NCBI RefSeq assembly: GCF_003201815.1
Contig: NZ_QJKB01000001.1
Coordinates: forward strand, 992,001-1,056,000
DNA length: 64,000 bases
Direction of reading: 5' to 3'
DNA from: Undibacterium pigrum
GTDB taxonomy: Bacteria; Pseudomonadota; Gammaproteobacteria; Burkholderiales; Burkholderiaceae_D
The notes under the pieces are model-generated. The model was not told where the DNA came from. It saw only the letters and a list, made by a program, of their open reading frames with translations, and did no database searches. Position numbers and translations under genes: made by a program. Shown one piece after another: positions 56,316 through 64,000 of this stretch; position 1 is the stretch's first letter; every line of letters starts with the position of its first letter.

Positions 56316-57707
56316 TTAATCAAAAACCCAGCGCAGGGAAATACATGCGCCCGGTGCCGCCTTGCAAAACCGGCTTTGCATGCCGACGCCGGCAGCAAAC
56401 AGTAAATTCTGGCCTGTAGAGACATAGGGTAAGCGTTCCCGCTGCCAGAATGGTATGCGCAAGGACTGAAAATGGCTCTTCATGTCACGGGTAGAACGGT
56501 TTTCTGCCAGCTTCAATCGCTCTCCTCCCCTGCGCAAATGCAGAGAAAGCGCCTGCGACTGCAACCAGGCCGCATCAAAACCATGATCACTCTGGTCAAA
56601 ATGCAGGCTACCAGCAAATTCAGGGAAATGGATATGTGCCTGCCCTTGCCAGACAAACCCTAGCAAACGGCTTTCCTCAGACACCTCAGCTTGTTGCGCT
56701 GATAAATAGACAGTGTCTTTATAGCGGTGTATGGCAATAGTATCGTGCTGCACTGTAATACGCGCATCTTCACGTCCATCAAACAACTGGCTTTGCATTT
56801 CCTTCAAGCGCGAGGTCGTTGGCATGCGCACACCAGCCCTGGAAAACCAGTAGCGGAACAAATTGTCCCTGCGTGCAGGACTCAGCGCTCGCATGGCAGC
56901 AATTGCCAGGCCAGTATCATGCGTGCAACTGACAAAATCTTGCTCAGCAACTTCCAGCAGCAAATCTTGCGCCGCCTGGAAATGGGTGGCAGAACGCGCG
57001 ATGCGCTCTGAATAGCCTGGCGACAAACCCTCAAGCACCGGCATCACACTGTGGCGTATGGCATTGCGCAGATAACGCTGGTCAGTATTGGATTCATCTT
57101 CGATGTAGCTTAAACCCTGCTGACTCGCGTAAGCTTCGAGTGTGCTTCGTTTTTCTGTCAGCAGTGGCCGCCCCAGCATGACTTCATCATGGCCAAACAA
57201 ATTGGGCGCGCGATGACAAACATCCATACCCGACATGCCAGCTACGCCGCTGCCCCGCAACAACTGCAATAACAGGGTTTCAGCCTGGTCATCCTGATGA
57301 TGAGCAGCCAGGATTAATGGAATGCCGGCATTTTTCGACATTCGCCCCAAAGCCTGATAGCGCCCCTTACGTGCAGACGCTTCCACCCCATCACCACTGT
57401 CGCGGCTAACCTGTATGCATTCAGATTGAAAGCTGATGCCAGTGGCAACACAACCAGCCCGGCAGTGGTCCAGCCAGGCGTCGGCATTGGGACTCAGGCC
57501 GTGGTGTATATGAAATGCAAACAGGGGGATGTCGCTGCGGCGGCAATAATTGATTGCCAGGGATAGCAAAACCGTGGAATCCAGACCGCCGCTATAAGCT
57601 ACCGCGAGGCCATTTTGCAGCTTTCCTTCACAGAAATCAGCAATAATGGCATCGAGTTTTTTTGAGAATGTTTGCTCAAGACTGGAGCAATGTTGATCTG
57701 GCCTCAT
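56316..57707 (-). CDS. tilS: tRNA(Ile)-lysidine synthetase
   Basis: Converts C34 of the tRNA-Ile(CAU) anticodon to lysidine. 463 residues. PP-loop ATP-binding motif [12 protein letters not shown] (about 35-46), then [38 protein letters not shown] and RPLL in the catalytic domain. A C-terminal TilS substrate-binding domain ends the protein ([35 protein letters not shown]). Its ATG overlaps the accA stop as ATGA. Confidence 0.95.
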   Translation of the reverse strand: MRPDQHCSSLEQTFSKKLDAIIADFCEGKLQNGLAVAYSGGLDSTVLLSLAINYCRRSDIPLFAFHIHHGLSPNADAWLDHCRAGCVATGISFQSECIQVSRDSGDGVEASARKGRYQALGRMSKNAGIPLILAAHHQDDQAETLLLQLLRGSGVAGMSGMDVCHRAPNLFGHDEVMLGRPLLTEKRSTLEAYASQQGLSYIEDESNTDQRYLRNAIRHSVMPVLEGLSPGYSERIARSATHFQAAQDLLLEVAEQDFVSCTHDTGLAIAAMRALSPARRDNLFRYWFSRAGVRMPTTSRLKEMQSQLFDGREDARITVQHDTIAIHRYKDTVYLSAQQAEVSEESRLLGFVWQGQAHIHFPEFAGSLHFDQSDHGFDAAWLQSQALSLHLRRGGERLKLAENRSTRDMKSHFQSLRIPFWQRERLPYVSTGQNLLFAAGVGMQSRFCKAAPGACISLRWVFD

Positions 57708-58678
57708 TCAGCAAGTTTCGTTTCCTTAAACTTACCGTAGCTCAGTAATTTTTCATGACGGGCAGCCAGCAAGTCCTTGGTTTTTACACCCTGGAATTGA
57801 CGCAGGGTATCTGCCAGCGCGCGTTTTACCAAAGCACACATTTGCTTAGGGTCCCTGTGCGCACCACCCAATGGTTCATTGATGATCTTGTCGATCAGGC
57901 CCATGGCTTTCAGCCTGTGAGCCGTCAGGCCCAGAGCTTCAGCAGCATCGGATGCACGGTCAGATGTCTTCCACAGGATGGAAGCGCAACCTTCTGGCGA
58001 AATCACAGAATAAGTCGCATATTGCAACATCAATACGGCATCACCTACTGCCAGTGCCAGCGCACCACCAGAACCACCTTCGCCAATAATGGTGGTGATC
58101 AGCGGCACCTTGAGTTCTGCCATGACATACAGGTTATGGCCAATGGCTTCAGACTGACCGCGCTCTTCTGCATCTATGCCAGGCCAGGCACCTGTGGTAT
58201 CTACAAAGGTAAATACAGGAATATCGAATTTCTCGGCCAGTTTCATCAGGCGCATGGCCTTGCGATAGCCTTCTGGCTTGGGCATACCAAAATTGCGCAT
58301 GGCGCGCTCTTTGGTATCCCGACCTTTTTGATGGCCCATGACCATACAGGCTTGGCCATTGAACCTTGCCAAACCGCCTACGATGGATTGATCGTCAGAA
58401 AAACTGCGGTCGCCATGCAACTCATGGAAATCAGTAAACATCTGATTGATGTAGTCCATGGTATATGGACGCTGGGGATGACGCGAAATCTGCGACACTT
58501 GCCACGGAGTCAACTTGGCGTAAATATCCTTGGTCAACATCTGGCTTTTTTTCGACAGTCTGTCTATTTCCTCAGAAATATCGACTGCGGAATCATCCTG
58601 AACAAAACGCAGTTCTTCTATTTTTGTTTCTAGTTCTGCAATTGACTGTTCAAAATTTAAAAATGTCGTTTTAGTCAT
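57704..58678 (-). CDS. accA: Acetyl-CoA carboxylase carboxyltransferase subunit alpha
   Basis: 324-residue alpha subunit of the carboxyltransferase that makes malonyl-CoA for fatty acid synthesis. Landmarks: [68 protein letters not shown] and [45 protein letters not shown] lies before the ATG. Followed by tilS with a 4-bp overlap. The upstream gap of about 480 bp is described separately. Confidence 0.97.
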   Translation of the reverse strand: MTKTTFLNFEQSIAELETKIEELRFVQDDSAVDISEEIDRLSKKSQMLTKDIYAKLTPWQVSQISRHPQRPYTMDYINQMFTDFHELHGDRSFSDDQSIVGGLARFNGQACMVMGHQKGRDTKERAMRNFGMPKPEGYRKAMRLMKLAEKFDIPVFTFVDTTGAWPGIDAEERGQSEAIGHNLYVMAELKVPLITTIIGEGGSGGALALAVGDAVLMLQYATYSVISPEGCASILWKTSDRASDAAEALGLTAHRLKAMGLIDKIINEPLGGAHRDPKQMCALVKRALADTLRQFQGVKTKDLLAARHEKLLSYGKFKETKLAE

Positions 58679-59157
58679 CGTGCCTCCTTAACATCACACG
58701 AGTTGATAAAAAAATCCAATTTCATTCTGGCGCTGGCGCTATGTTTAATTGAATCAAGTGTCGCTGTGCTTAGCGTACAAAACAAGCATTTAGATGCTTA
58801 TTTTGCAAAATTCATGTGCTTTTATAATGGACATTTAGTCCTGACGGACCAGATTAGATATCAAAACCTGCCCCGCTGTCCAGTATTCCCCGCTTTTGGC
58901 TTGCGTCAGAACAGTAGAAATCAGCACCGTCAGCTTGTTTCCATAACGCAAATTCGTTTGACTATCCTCGTATTCAAGAGACATAACGCCACAGATTTTG
59001 CTAAAACTGAAAAATAAAGTGAAGGTGAAATGCTGTTTGTTTGTCAAACACCCATAGTCGGCAACTTATTTGATAAGATGGCGTTTTGCTTGCGAGCCAG
59101 TATACCATTGCTGCTTATATGTTCTGCCAAACTCCTATAAATCCAAGACCGAACACC
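58679..59157. other. 479-bp non-coding region between accA and the TPR gene
   Basis: Divergent control region. A perfect plus-strand -10 box TATAAT is at 58823-58828, with a TTGCAA only 14 bp upstream. Overlapping short pairings GGAC/GTCC lie at 58830-58855. Short ORFs here (up to about 100 codons) have no ribosome binding site or family resemblance. Transcription from the -10 box would give a leader of more than 300 nt for the TPR gene. I see no tRNA. Confidence 0.4.
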
Positions 59158-60186
59158 ATGCGCCACATTTTAAAGAATGTACTTACCGTATCCAGTCTGT
59201 CCTTGCTATTGATGTCTGCCCATGTGCGTGCAGATGAGGCCGCCGATGTTGGCAAATTACTCAGGGCTGGCCAGGTAAGCGAGGCTCTGCAGAAAGTGGA
59301 TGCAGCATTGGCACAGCGTCCCAAGGATGCGCAGATGCGCTTCCTGAAGGGTTTGATATTGACAGAACAAAGCAAATCGGCAGAAGCCATCACGGTTTTC
59401 TCGAAACTGACTGATGATTACCCTGAATTGCCTGAGCCCTATAATAATCTGGCAGTGTTGTATGCCTCTTCAGGCCAATACGACAAGGCGCGTGCCGCGC
59501 TGGAAATGGCCATCAGAACCAATCCTACTTATGGCACAGCCCATGAAAATCTGGGTGATGTCTATGCCAAACTGGCAAGCCAGGCTTATGACAAGGCTTT
59601 GCAACTCGATTCTGGCAACAATACCGCTAAATTAAAGCTCACCCTGGTTAAAAATCTGGTTGGCAATACCACCGGCGGCACCAATCCCAAGACTGCCATG
59701 CCTGCAGCAGCGGCGCCAACGCCTGCAGCCCCAGCCAAGGCCAGCGCTGCTACAGTAGCAGCGGCAAAACCGGAACCCGAAACTGCCAAGCCTGAACCCA
59801 AGGCCAAACCTGCTCCTGCAGTTGTTGCAACTGCAGCCACTGACAAAGCAGAAGAAGATGTGCTGAAAGCAGTAGAGAACTGGGCCAAAGCCTGGAGTAG
59901 CAAAGACACCAATGCCTATCTGGGCCATTATGCAAAAGATTTCCAGACACCTAAAGGTGAAAGCTATAAAGCCTGGGCAGAAGAACGCCGCAACAGGATA
60001 GAAGGCAAAGGCCGTATCAATGTCAAAATTGAATCCGCCAAAGTCGATGTGGATGGTAGTACTGCGACAGTGAAATTCCGCCAGATTTACACCTCTGACC
60101 AATTGACTGCCAATAGCCGCAAAACCCTGCATATGGTAAGGCAGGACGGCAAATGGCAGATCAAACAGGAGCGCGCGGGTAGCTAA
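59158..60186 (+). CDS. Secreted TPR protein with NTF2-like C-terminal domain
   Basis: 342 residues from ATG 59158; an upstream in-frame start at 59086 is possible. Signal peptide of about 25 residues ends in VRA. Three to four TPR repeats follow (about 30-170: LRAGQVSEALQKVDAALAQRPKDAQMRFLKG, EPYNNLAVLYASSGQYDKARAALEMAI). An Ala/Pro/Lys/Glu-rich linker (about 190-258) leads to an NTF2/SnoaL-like domain (about 262-342, VENWAKAWSSKDTNAYLGHYA). No catalytic residues recognised. Its stop overlaps the L,D-transpeptidase start as TAATG, so the two probably work together in the envelope. Confidence 0.85.
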   Translation: MRHILKNVLTVSSLSLLLMSAHVRADEAADVGKLLRAGQVSEALQKVDAALAQRPKDAQMRFLKGLILTEQSKSAEAITVFSKLTDDYPELPEPYNNLAVLYASSGQYDKARAALEMAIRTNPTYGTAHENLGDVYAKLASQAYDKALQLDSGNNTAKLKLTLVKNLVGNTTGGTNPKTAMPAAAAPTPAAPAKASAATVAAAKPEPETAKPEPKAKPAPAVVATAATDKAEEDVLKAVENWAKAWSSKDTNAYLGHYAKDFQTPKGESYKAWAEERRNRIEGKGRINVKIESAKVDVDGSTATVKFRQIYTSDQLTANSRKTLHMVRQDGKWQIKQERAGS

Positions 60187-61460
60187 TGTTTTTCGCAGTC
60201 AATTCTGGTCCTCCGGCTGCTGGCAAAGCCGGAAAATCGCGTATTTTTGCTATTTTTGCATTGTCTTGTCTGGTGTATGGCTTGGGCTTGTCACCAGCCA
60301 TCGCCACGGCCAAGTCACGCCCGACTAAGGTCGCACCTGCTGAAATCAATCCCAATGCACCTGACCCTGATGCCTTGCTGATTGAAGTCTATAAGTATCT
60401 GGCTGCCAACAATCTGCAAAAAGCCCAAAGCAAGATAGATGCGCTGGTAGAGGCGTATCCGCATTTTCAATTGGCCCACCTGATACAGGGCGATTTGCTC
60501 TTGATGCATACGCGCCCAGTGCGTAATTTTGGCGTTGGTGCTTTAACCCAGCCAGATAAACTGAAAGATCTCAGAGATGAAGCCGCGGCACGCATACGCT
60601 CTTACCGCGAACGCCCCGATCCGGAGCTAGTTCCCCGAGCTATCCTGCAATTGCGCGATGACCAAAAACAGGCGATCGTCGTCGATGCAAAAAAATCTCG
60701 CTTATATGTCTATGAGAATGCCGCCGGCCAGCCACGGCTGATCAATGATTTCTATATCAGCCAGGGTAAGTTCGGCATCAACAAGATCAAGGAAGGCGAT
60801 CAAAAGACACCCATAGGCGTGTACTACATTACCAGTCGCCTCGCTGGCACCAAGCTGCCCAGCTTCTATGGCCCAGGTGCCCTGCCCTTGAATTACCCCA
60901 ATGAATGGGATAAATTCAATGGGCGCAATGGCTCTGGCATCTGGCTGCATGGTATGCCGCCGGAAAACTTCAGCCGCCCGCCTTTGGCATCGGATGGCTG
61001 CGTGGTATTGACGAATCCGGATTTTTTAAAAATCTCTTCCATGGTCGACATAGGCAAAACGCCCGTCATCATTAGCGAGCAGGTGGAATTTGTCACCCGC
61101 AATAAGTGGATAGTCGATAAAACCCTGGCAGAAAAACTGGTGGATGACTGGCGTCTGGACATGCAAAGCCAGAATGCCAACCGGATTCTGACCAATTATT
61201 CGCGCAATTTTAAGACTACCCAGGGCGACAATCTGAATACCTGGTTTCCAAAGCAGCAACAAAGCTGGGATAACTGGCATAATCCTGCTATTAAATTAAA
61301 AGATGTCACCCATTTCCGCTACCCAGGCAAGGATGAGCTGATCGTCAGCACATTCACCCAGGAGACGACGAATGGCAAAACCAGAGCCGCAGTTCGCAAA
61401 CGTCAATATTGGCTGAAAGAAGCAGCTAGATGGCGCATAATTTACGAAACAACTGTCTGA
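60186..61460 (+). CDS. L,D-transpeptidase (YkuD) family protein
   Basis: 424 residues. An N-terminal signal/anchor helix is at about 20-40. A helical/TPR-like segment follows (about 55-150). The YkuD domain (about 155-300) has IVVDAKKSRLYVYEN, DQKTPIGVYYIT and the active-site motif HGMPP...ASDGCVVLTN, with the nucleophilic Cys near residue 274. The C-terminal segment (about 320-424, DDWRLDMQSQNANRILTNYSRNF) resembles the NTF2-like tail of the preceding TPR protein. It likely makes L,D cross-links in peptidoglycan or attaches proteins to it. Confidence 0.9.
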   Translation: MFFAVNSGPPAAGKAGKSRIFAIFALSCLVYGLGLSPAIATAKSRPTKVAPAEINPNAPDPDALLIEVYKYLAANNLQKAQSKIDALVEAYPHFQLAHLIQGDLLLMHTRPVRNFGVGALTQPDKLKDLRDEAAARIRSYRERPDPELVPRAILQLRDDQKQAIVVDAKKSRLYVYENAAGQPRLINDFYISQGKFGINKIKEGDQKTPIGVYYITSRLAGTKLPSFYGPGALPLNYPNEWDKFNGRNGSGIWLHGMPPENFSRPPLASDGCVVLTNPDFLKISSMVDIGKTPVIISEQVEFVTRNKWIVDKTLAEKLVDDWRLDMQSQNANRILTNYSRNFKTTQGDNLNTWFPKQQQSWDNWHNPAIKLKDVTHFRYPGKDELIVSTFTQETTNGKTRAAVRKRQYWLKEAARWRIIYETTV

Positions 61461-61507
61461 ATTCTTTCATATAAAATTAAATCATCAATCAATCACTTAT
61501 GCTGACT

Positions 61508-62170
61508 ATGAAAATATCAAAATCCGGACTGAGCAGTGTATTGCTGGGCACCTGCCTGATGATGGCAAGCGCCTTCAGTTTTGCTGAAGGGCAACCAAAG
61601 GTGGCATTTAAAACCAATATGGGTGAGATCATTATTGAACTCTATCCTGAGGCTGCCCCAAAAACCGTAGAAAACTTCCTCAAGTACGTCAAAAGCGGCC
61701 ACTACAAAGGAACCATCTTTCACCGTGTCATTGATAACTTCATGATACAGGGCGGTGGCTACGATAAAGACATGAAAGAAAAACCAACCAATAAACCAGT
61801 ACCGCTGGAAGCACGTGAAGCGCTGGATAAAGGTTTGAAAAATGATCTGGGTGTAGTTTCCATGGCGCGCACACAAGACCCTAATTCGGCAAGTGCGCAG
61901 TTTTATATCAATGTCAAAGACAATGATTTTCTCAACCATCAAATCCTGCCTGAGGGTGATCCGGTAGAATTCCAGTATCGCGGCAATACCGTTACTGAAA
62001 GGCGTGCCCGTGCACTGGCAATGACTGCTGGCTACACGCCATTTGGCAAGGTCATCAAGGGTATGGAAGTGGTTGAAAAAATTAAAGTGGTAGAAACTGG
62101 CGAGGCAAAAATGATGCAAAATGTGCCTGTCAAACCAGTTATCATTCAATCCGCTACCTTGTTAAAATAA
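61508..62170 (+). CDS. ppiA: Periplasmic cyclophilin-type peptidyl-prolyl isomerase
   Basis: About 220 residues from ATG 61508; ATG 61499 is an in-frame alternative. Signal peptide with cleavage after FA(E). The cyclophilin domain has [59 protein letters not shown] and [14 protein letters not shown]. It includes a small extra segment (about 145-180, [22 protein letters not shown]) compared with the next gene. Tandem with a cytoplasmic homologue 35 bp downstream. Confidence 0.93.
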   Translation: MKISKSGLSSVLLGTCLMMASAFSFAEGQPKVAFKTNMGEIIIELYPEAAPKTVENFLKYVKSGHYKGTIFHRVIDNFMIQGGGYDKDMKEKPTNKPVPLEAREALDKGLKNDLGVVSMARTQDPNSASAQFYINVKDNDFLNHQILPEGDPVEFQYRGNTVTERRARALAMTAGYTPFGKVIKGMEVVEKIKVVETGEAKMMQNVPVKPVIIQSATLLK

Positions 62171-62205
62171 ACAAATCTCTAAACTTTTTGAAACGAAAGA
62201 CTATC

Positions 62206-62694
62206 ATGGCCGTTATTCTGACCACCAACTTCGGTAACATCAAGATCGAACTGAACGAAGAAAAAGCACCAAAAACTGTTGCCAATTTCCTGGCCTATGT
62301 TGAATCTGGTCACTATAACGGCACGATTTTCCATCGCGTCATCGATGGTTTCATGATACAAGGCGGTGGTTTCGAGCCAGGCATGAATCAAAAATCCACT
62401 AATGCACCTATCGAAAATGAAGCCAAAAACGGCTTGAAGAATGAGCGTTATGCATTGGCCATGGCCCGCACTGGTGATCCGCACTCTGCTTCTGCACAGT
62501 TTTTCATCAACACGAAAAGGAATGACTTCCTTGACTACCCAGGCCAGGATGGTTGGGGTTACTGCGTATTTGGCAAAGTAGTTGAAGGCATGGATGTGGT
62601 CGACAAAATCACGGCTGTAAAAACTACCCGTACTGGCATGTTCCAGGATGTACCGGTAGAAAACGTCCTGATCGAAAAAGCAGAAATCGTTTAA
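62206..62694 (+). CDS. ppiB: Cytoplasmic cyclophilin-type peptidyl-prolyl isomerase
   Basis: 162 residues from ATG 62206 ([16 protein letters not shown]), the usual PpiB start; an ATG six codons upstream is in frame. Cyclophilin motifs [40 protein letters not shown] and [19 protein letters not shown] are present. No signal peptide. It and the upstream ppiA share most of their core, suggesting an old tandem duplication with a signal added or lost. Followed by lpxH. Confidence 0.95.
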   Translation: MAVILTTNFGNIKIELNEEKAPKTVANFLAYVESGHYNGTIFHRVIDGFMIQGGGFEPGMNQKSTNAPIENEAKNGLKNERYALAMARTGDPHSASAQFFINTKRNDFLDYPGQDGWGYCVFGKVVEGMDVVDKITAVKTTRTGMFQDVPVENVLIEKAEIV

Positions 62695-62724
62695 TACTTA
62701 TCAGCATATTTATCAGTACAGTCC

Positions 62725-63510
62725 ATGATCGCAGACCACAACGCGAATCAGACAAAAGCGCAACCTGAACTGGTTGCGCTTTTTGTTTCTGACACGCATT
62801 TAAATCCCGGCCTCCCGCTTACCACCGAGGCTTTTTTGCGCTTTCTTGAAAAGCAGGCCATTTCAGCAAAGGCACTTTATTTGCTGGGGGATTTATTTGA
62901 ATACTGGGTGGGTGATGACAATATCAACGATGCCTATAATTTACGCATCGTCCAGGCCTTGCGCAAAGTCCATGATCATGGTGTGCAGCTTTACTGGATA
63001 GCAGGTAATCGTGATTTTTTAATTGGCACTGATTTTGCGGCAGCAACTGGCGCAGTCTTGTTGCATGACCCCAGTGTGATCGAACTGGCTGGAAAAAAAG
63101 TGATCATCAGTCATGGTGACGCACAGTGCACCGATGACCATGCCTACATGAAATTCAGGGAGCAAGTCAGGCAGGCAGAATGGCAAAACAACTTCCTGGC
63201 CATGCCACTTGATCAGCGTAAAAAGATTATTGAAGGCTTGCGGACAGAAAGCAAGATGGAACAAAAACAAAAATCCGTCGCCATCATGGATGTCAATGCA
63301 GATGCCATTGCTGCATTATTCTCGCAAACTGGCACCAGCACCATGATACACGGCCACACCCACAGGCCCGCCATCCATGTCAGTAATGACCAGACCAGAT
63401 ATGTATTACCCGACTGGGATTGCGAAGACCCCGATAAGCGTGGCGGCTGGCTGGCCGCCTATAGCGATGGCAGCATTCAGACTTACGACTGGGACGGAAG
63501 CCTGAAATAA
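62725..63510 (+). CDS. lpxH: UDP-2,3-diacylglucosamine diphosphatase
   Basis: 261-residue metallophosphoesterase that makes lipid X in lipid A synthesis. Metal-site motifs: FVSDTHLNPG, LGDLFEYWVGDD, GNRDFLIG, ISHGDAQCTDDHAYMKFR and IHGHTHRPAIH. The ppiB-lpxH order is common in proteobacteria. It converges with the ABC ATPase gene with 20 bp between stops, and I see no hairpin there. Confidence 0.95.
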   Translation: MIADHNANQTKAQPELVALFVSDTHLNPGLPLTTEAFLRFLEKQAISAKALYLLGDLFEYWVGDDNINDAYNLRIVQALRKVHDHGVQLYWIAGNRDFLIGTDFAAATGAVLLHDPSVIELAGKKVIISHGDAQCTDDHAYMKFREQVRQAEWQNNFLAMPLDQRKKIIEGLRTESKMEQKQKSVAIMDVNADAIAALFSQTGTSTMIHGHTHRPAIHVSNDQTRYVLPDWDCEDPDKRGGWLAAYSDGSIQTYDWDGSLK

Positions 63511-63530
63511 ATTATTACATCAGTCGCAAT

Positions 63531-64000
63531 TTAAGCATTCACCGTATCTGAACGCAAATGTCCGGCACTGATCGTCAGCACCCGACCACATCGCGCTGCT
63601 ATCGACAAATCATGCGTCACAAGAACCAAGGTAGACCCACGCTCACGGTTCAAAGTGAACATCAGATTGATAATCGCCTCGCCCGTAGCAGCATCCAGGC
63701 TACCAGTAGGTTCATCGGCAAACAACAGTGGCGGCTCAGTGACAAAAGCCCTGGCCAGCGCCACCCTTTGCTGCTCGCCGCCAGATAAGAACTTGGGATA
63801 ATGTCTGAGTCTTGAGCCCAGGCCGACGTGCTCAAGCATTTTTTCTGCTTTCGCACGTGCCTGTTTATCACCACGCAACTCCAGCGGCAGCATGACATTT
63901 TCCAGCGCATTCAAATGCATCAGCAACTGAAAAGACTGGAACACAAAGCCCAGCTTTTCTTTACGGAATTGCGCCCTGCCATCCTCTGTCAAATCGAAAA
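63531..64000 (-). CDS. ABC transporter ATP-binding protein, LolD/YbbA type (5' end outside window)
   Basis: The frame is open to the right edge; the Walker A end is missing. Visible: FVFQSFQLLMHLNALENVMLPLEL (Q-loop), FLSGGEQQRVALARAF (signature), LLFADEPTGSLD (Walker B) and VLVTHD (H-loop). The sequence resembles the MacB/LolD/YbbA group of ATPases that work with FtsX-type permeases; YbbA is the closest by feel. The partner permease is not in view. Confidence 0.88.
   Translation of the reverse strand, partial: FDLTEDGRAQFRKEKLGFVFQSFQLLMHLNALENVMLPLELRGDKQARAKAEKMLEHVGLGSRLRHYPKFLSGGEQQRVALARAFVTEPPLLFADEPTGSLDAATGEAIINLMFTLNRERGSTLVLVTHDLSIAARCGRVLTISAGHLRSDTVNA

Noticed and set aside
57755..58633. 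Plus-strand open frame of about 290 codons inside accA
   Set aside because: Antisense to accA with no recognisable protein features.
58703..59017. Plus-strand frame of about 104 codons upstream of the TPR gene
   Set aside because: Weak start context, low-quality amino-acid composition and no family resemblance; treated as non-coding.
1..64000. tRNA, rRNA, CRISPR arrays, insertion sequences and prophage genes
   Set aside because: None recognised. All long stretches are occupied by ordinary chromosomal genes, and no terminal inverted repeats with a transposase were seen.

Overview
The window is a contiguous stretch of chromosome from a motile, aerobic, polyhydroxyalkanoate-making betaproteobacterium. 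It most resembles the Oxalobacteraceae (Undibacterium/Herminiimonas type). That placement is an inference from gene content and order: sdhCDAB-sdhE-gltA-odhAB, a GntR regulator divergent from mdh, class I phaC-phaB-phaR, flhDC-motAB-che, and a single-chain PurL of about 1,330 residues. Base composition looks close to balanced (estimated by eye). I see no rRNA, tRNA, CRISPR array, insertion sequence or prophage. Nearly all of the DNA is compactly coding, and many genes meet at ATGA or TAATG overlaps.

Region 1 (1-16,250) is a citric acid cycle supercluster. On the minus strand lie sdhC, sdhD, sdhA, sdhB, sdhE, gltA, odhA and odhB (odhB runs off the left edge). A GntR/UTRA regulator precedes them. 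On the plus strand lie mdh, a CitE-like lyase, a secreted MliC-like protein and acnA. An 18-bp perfect palindrome sits between the regulator and mdh, just upstream of a strong sigma-70-type promoter.

Region 2 (16,250-27,440) holds housekeeping and storage genes: a cystathionine beta-lyase-type enzyme, rimO with a small secreted protein, phaR, phaB and phaC, pgeF-rluD divergent from bamD, yaaA, and a lone PIN-domain protein.

Region 3 (27,440-34,860) starts with a two-gene cheZ-cheA operon. It is followed by selO, msrB, yciB, a BolA-like gene and a parvulin-type foldase, then a convergent solute-binding-like protein. Region 4 (34,860-40,830) is purL and an ArnT/PMT-type glycosyltransferase.

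Region 5 (40,930-55,570) is the motility block, all on the minus strand. In order of transcription it is flhD, flhC, a membrane-anchored methyltransferase, motA, motB, a CheZ-motif protein, a CheY-like receiver, cheA, cheW, an MCP, cheR, cheD, cheB, cheY, a small unknown ORF and an EAL-like/HDOD protein. The genome therefore has at least two CheA kinases and two single-domain receivers in this window, and the true cheZ has left the main operon to pair with the second kinase.

Region 6 (55,570-64,000) holds dnaQ, tilS and accA on the minus strand. A TPR protein, an L,D-transpeptidase, two cyclophilins and lpxH follow on the plus strand. The last gene is the start-truncated end of an ABC transporter ATPase.

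Most of the window is ordinary core genome. The parts worth a second look are the possible operators (GntR/mdh, sdhC, phaR, cheR, flhDC), the split chemotaxis phosphatase/kinase arrangement, the SelO-MsrB pair with its C-terminal Cys-Ser-Ser tail, the neighbouring proteins that share an NTF2-like tail, and several small uncharacterised proteins.
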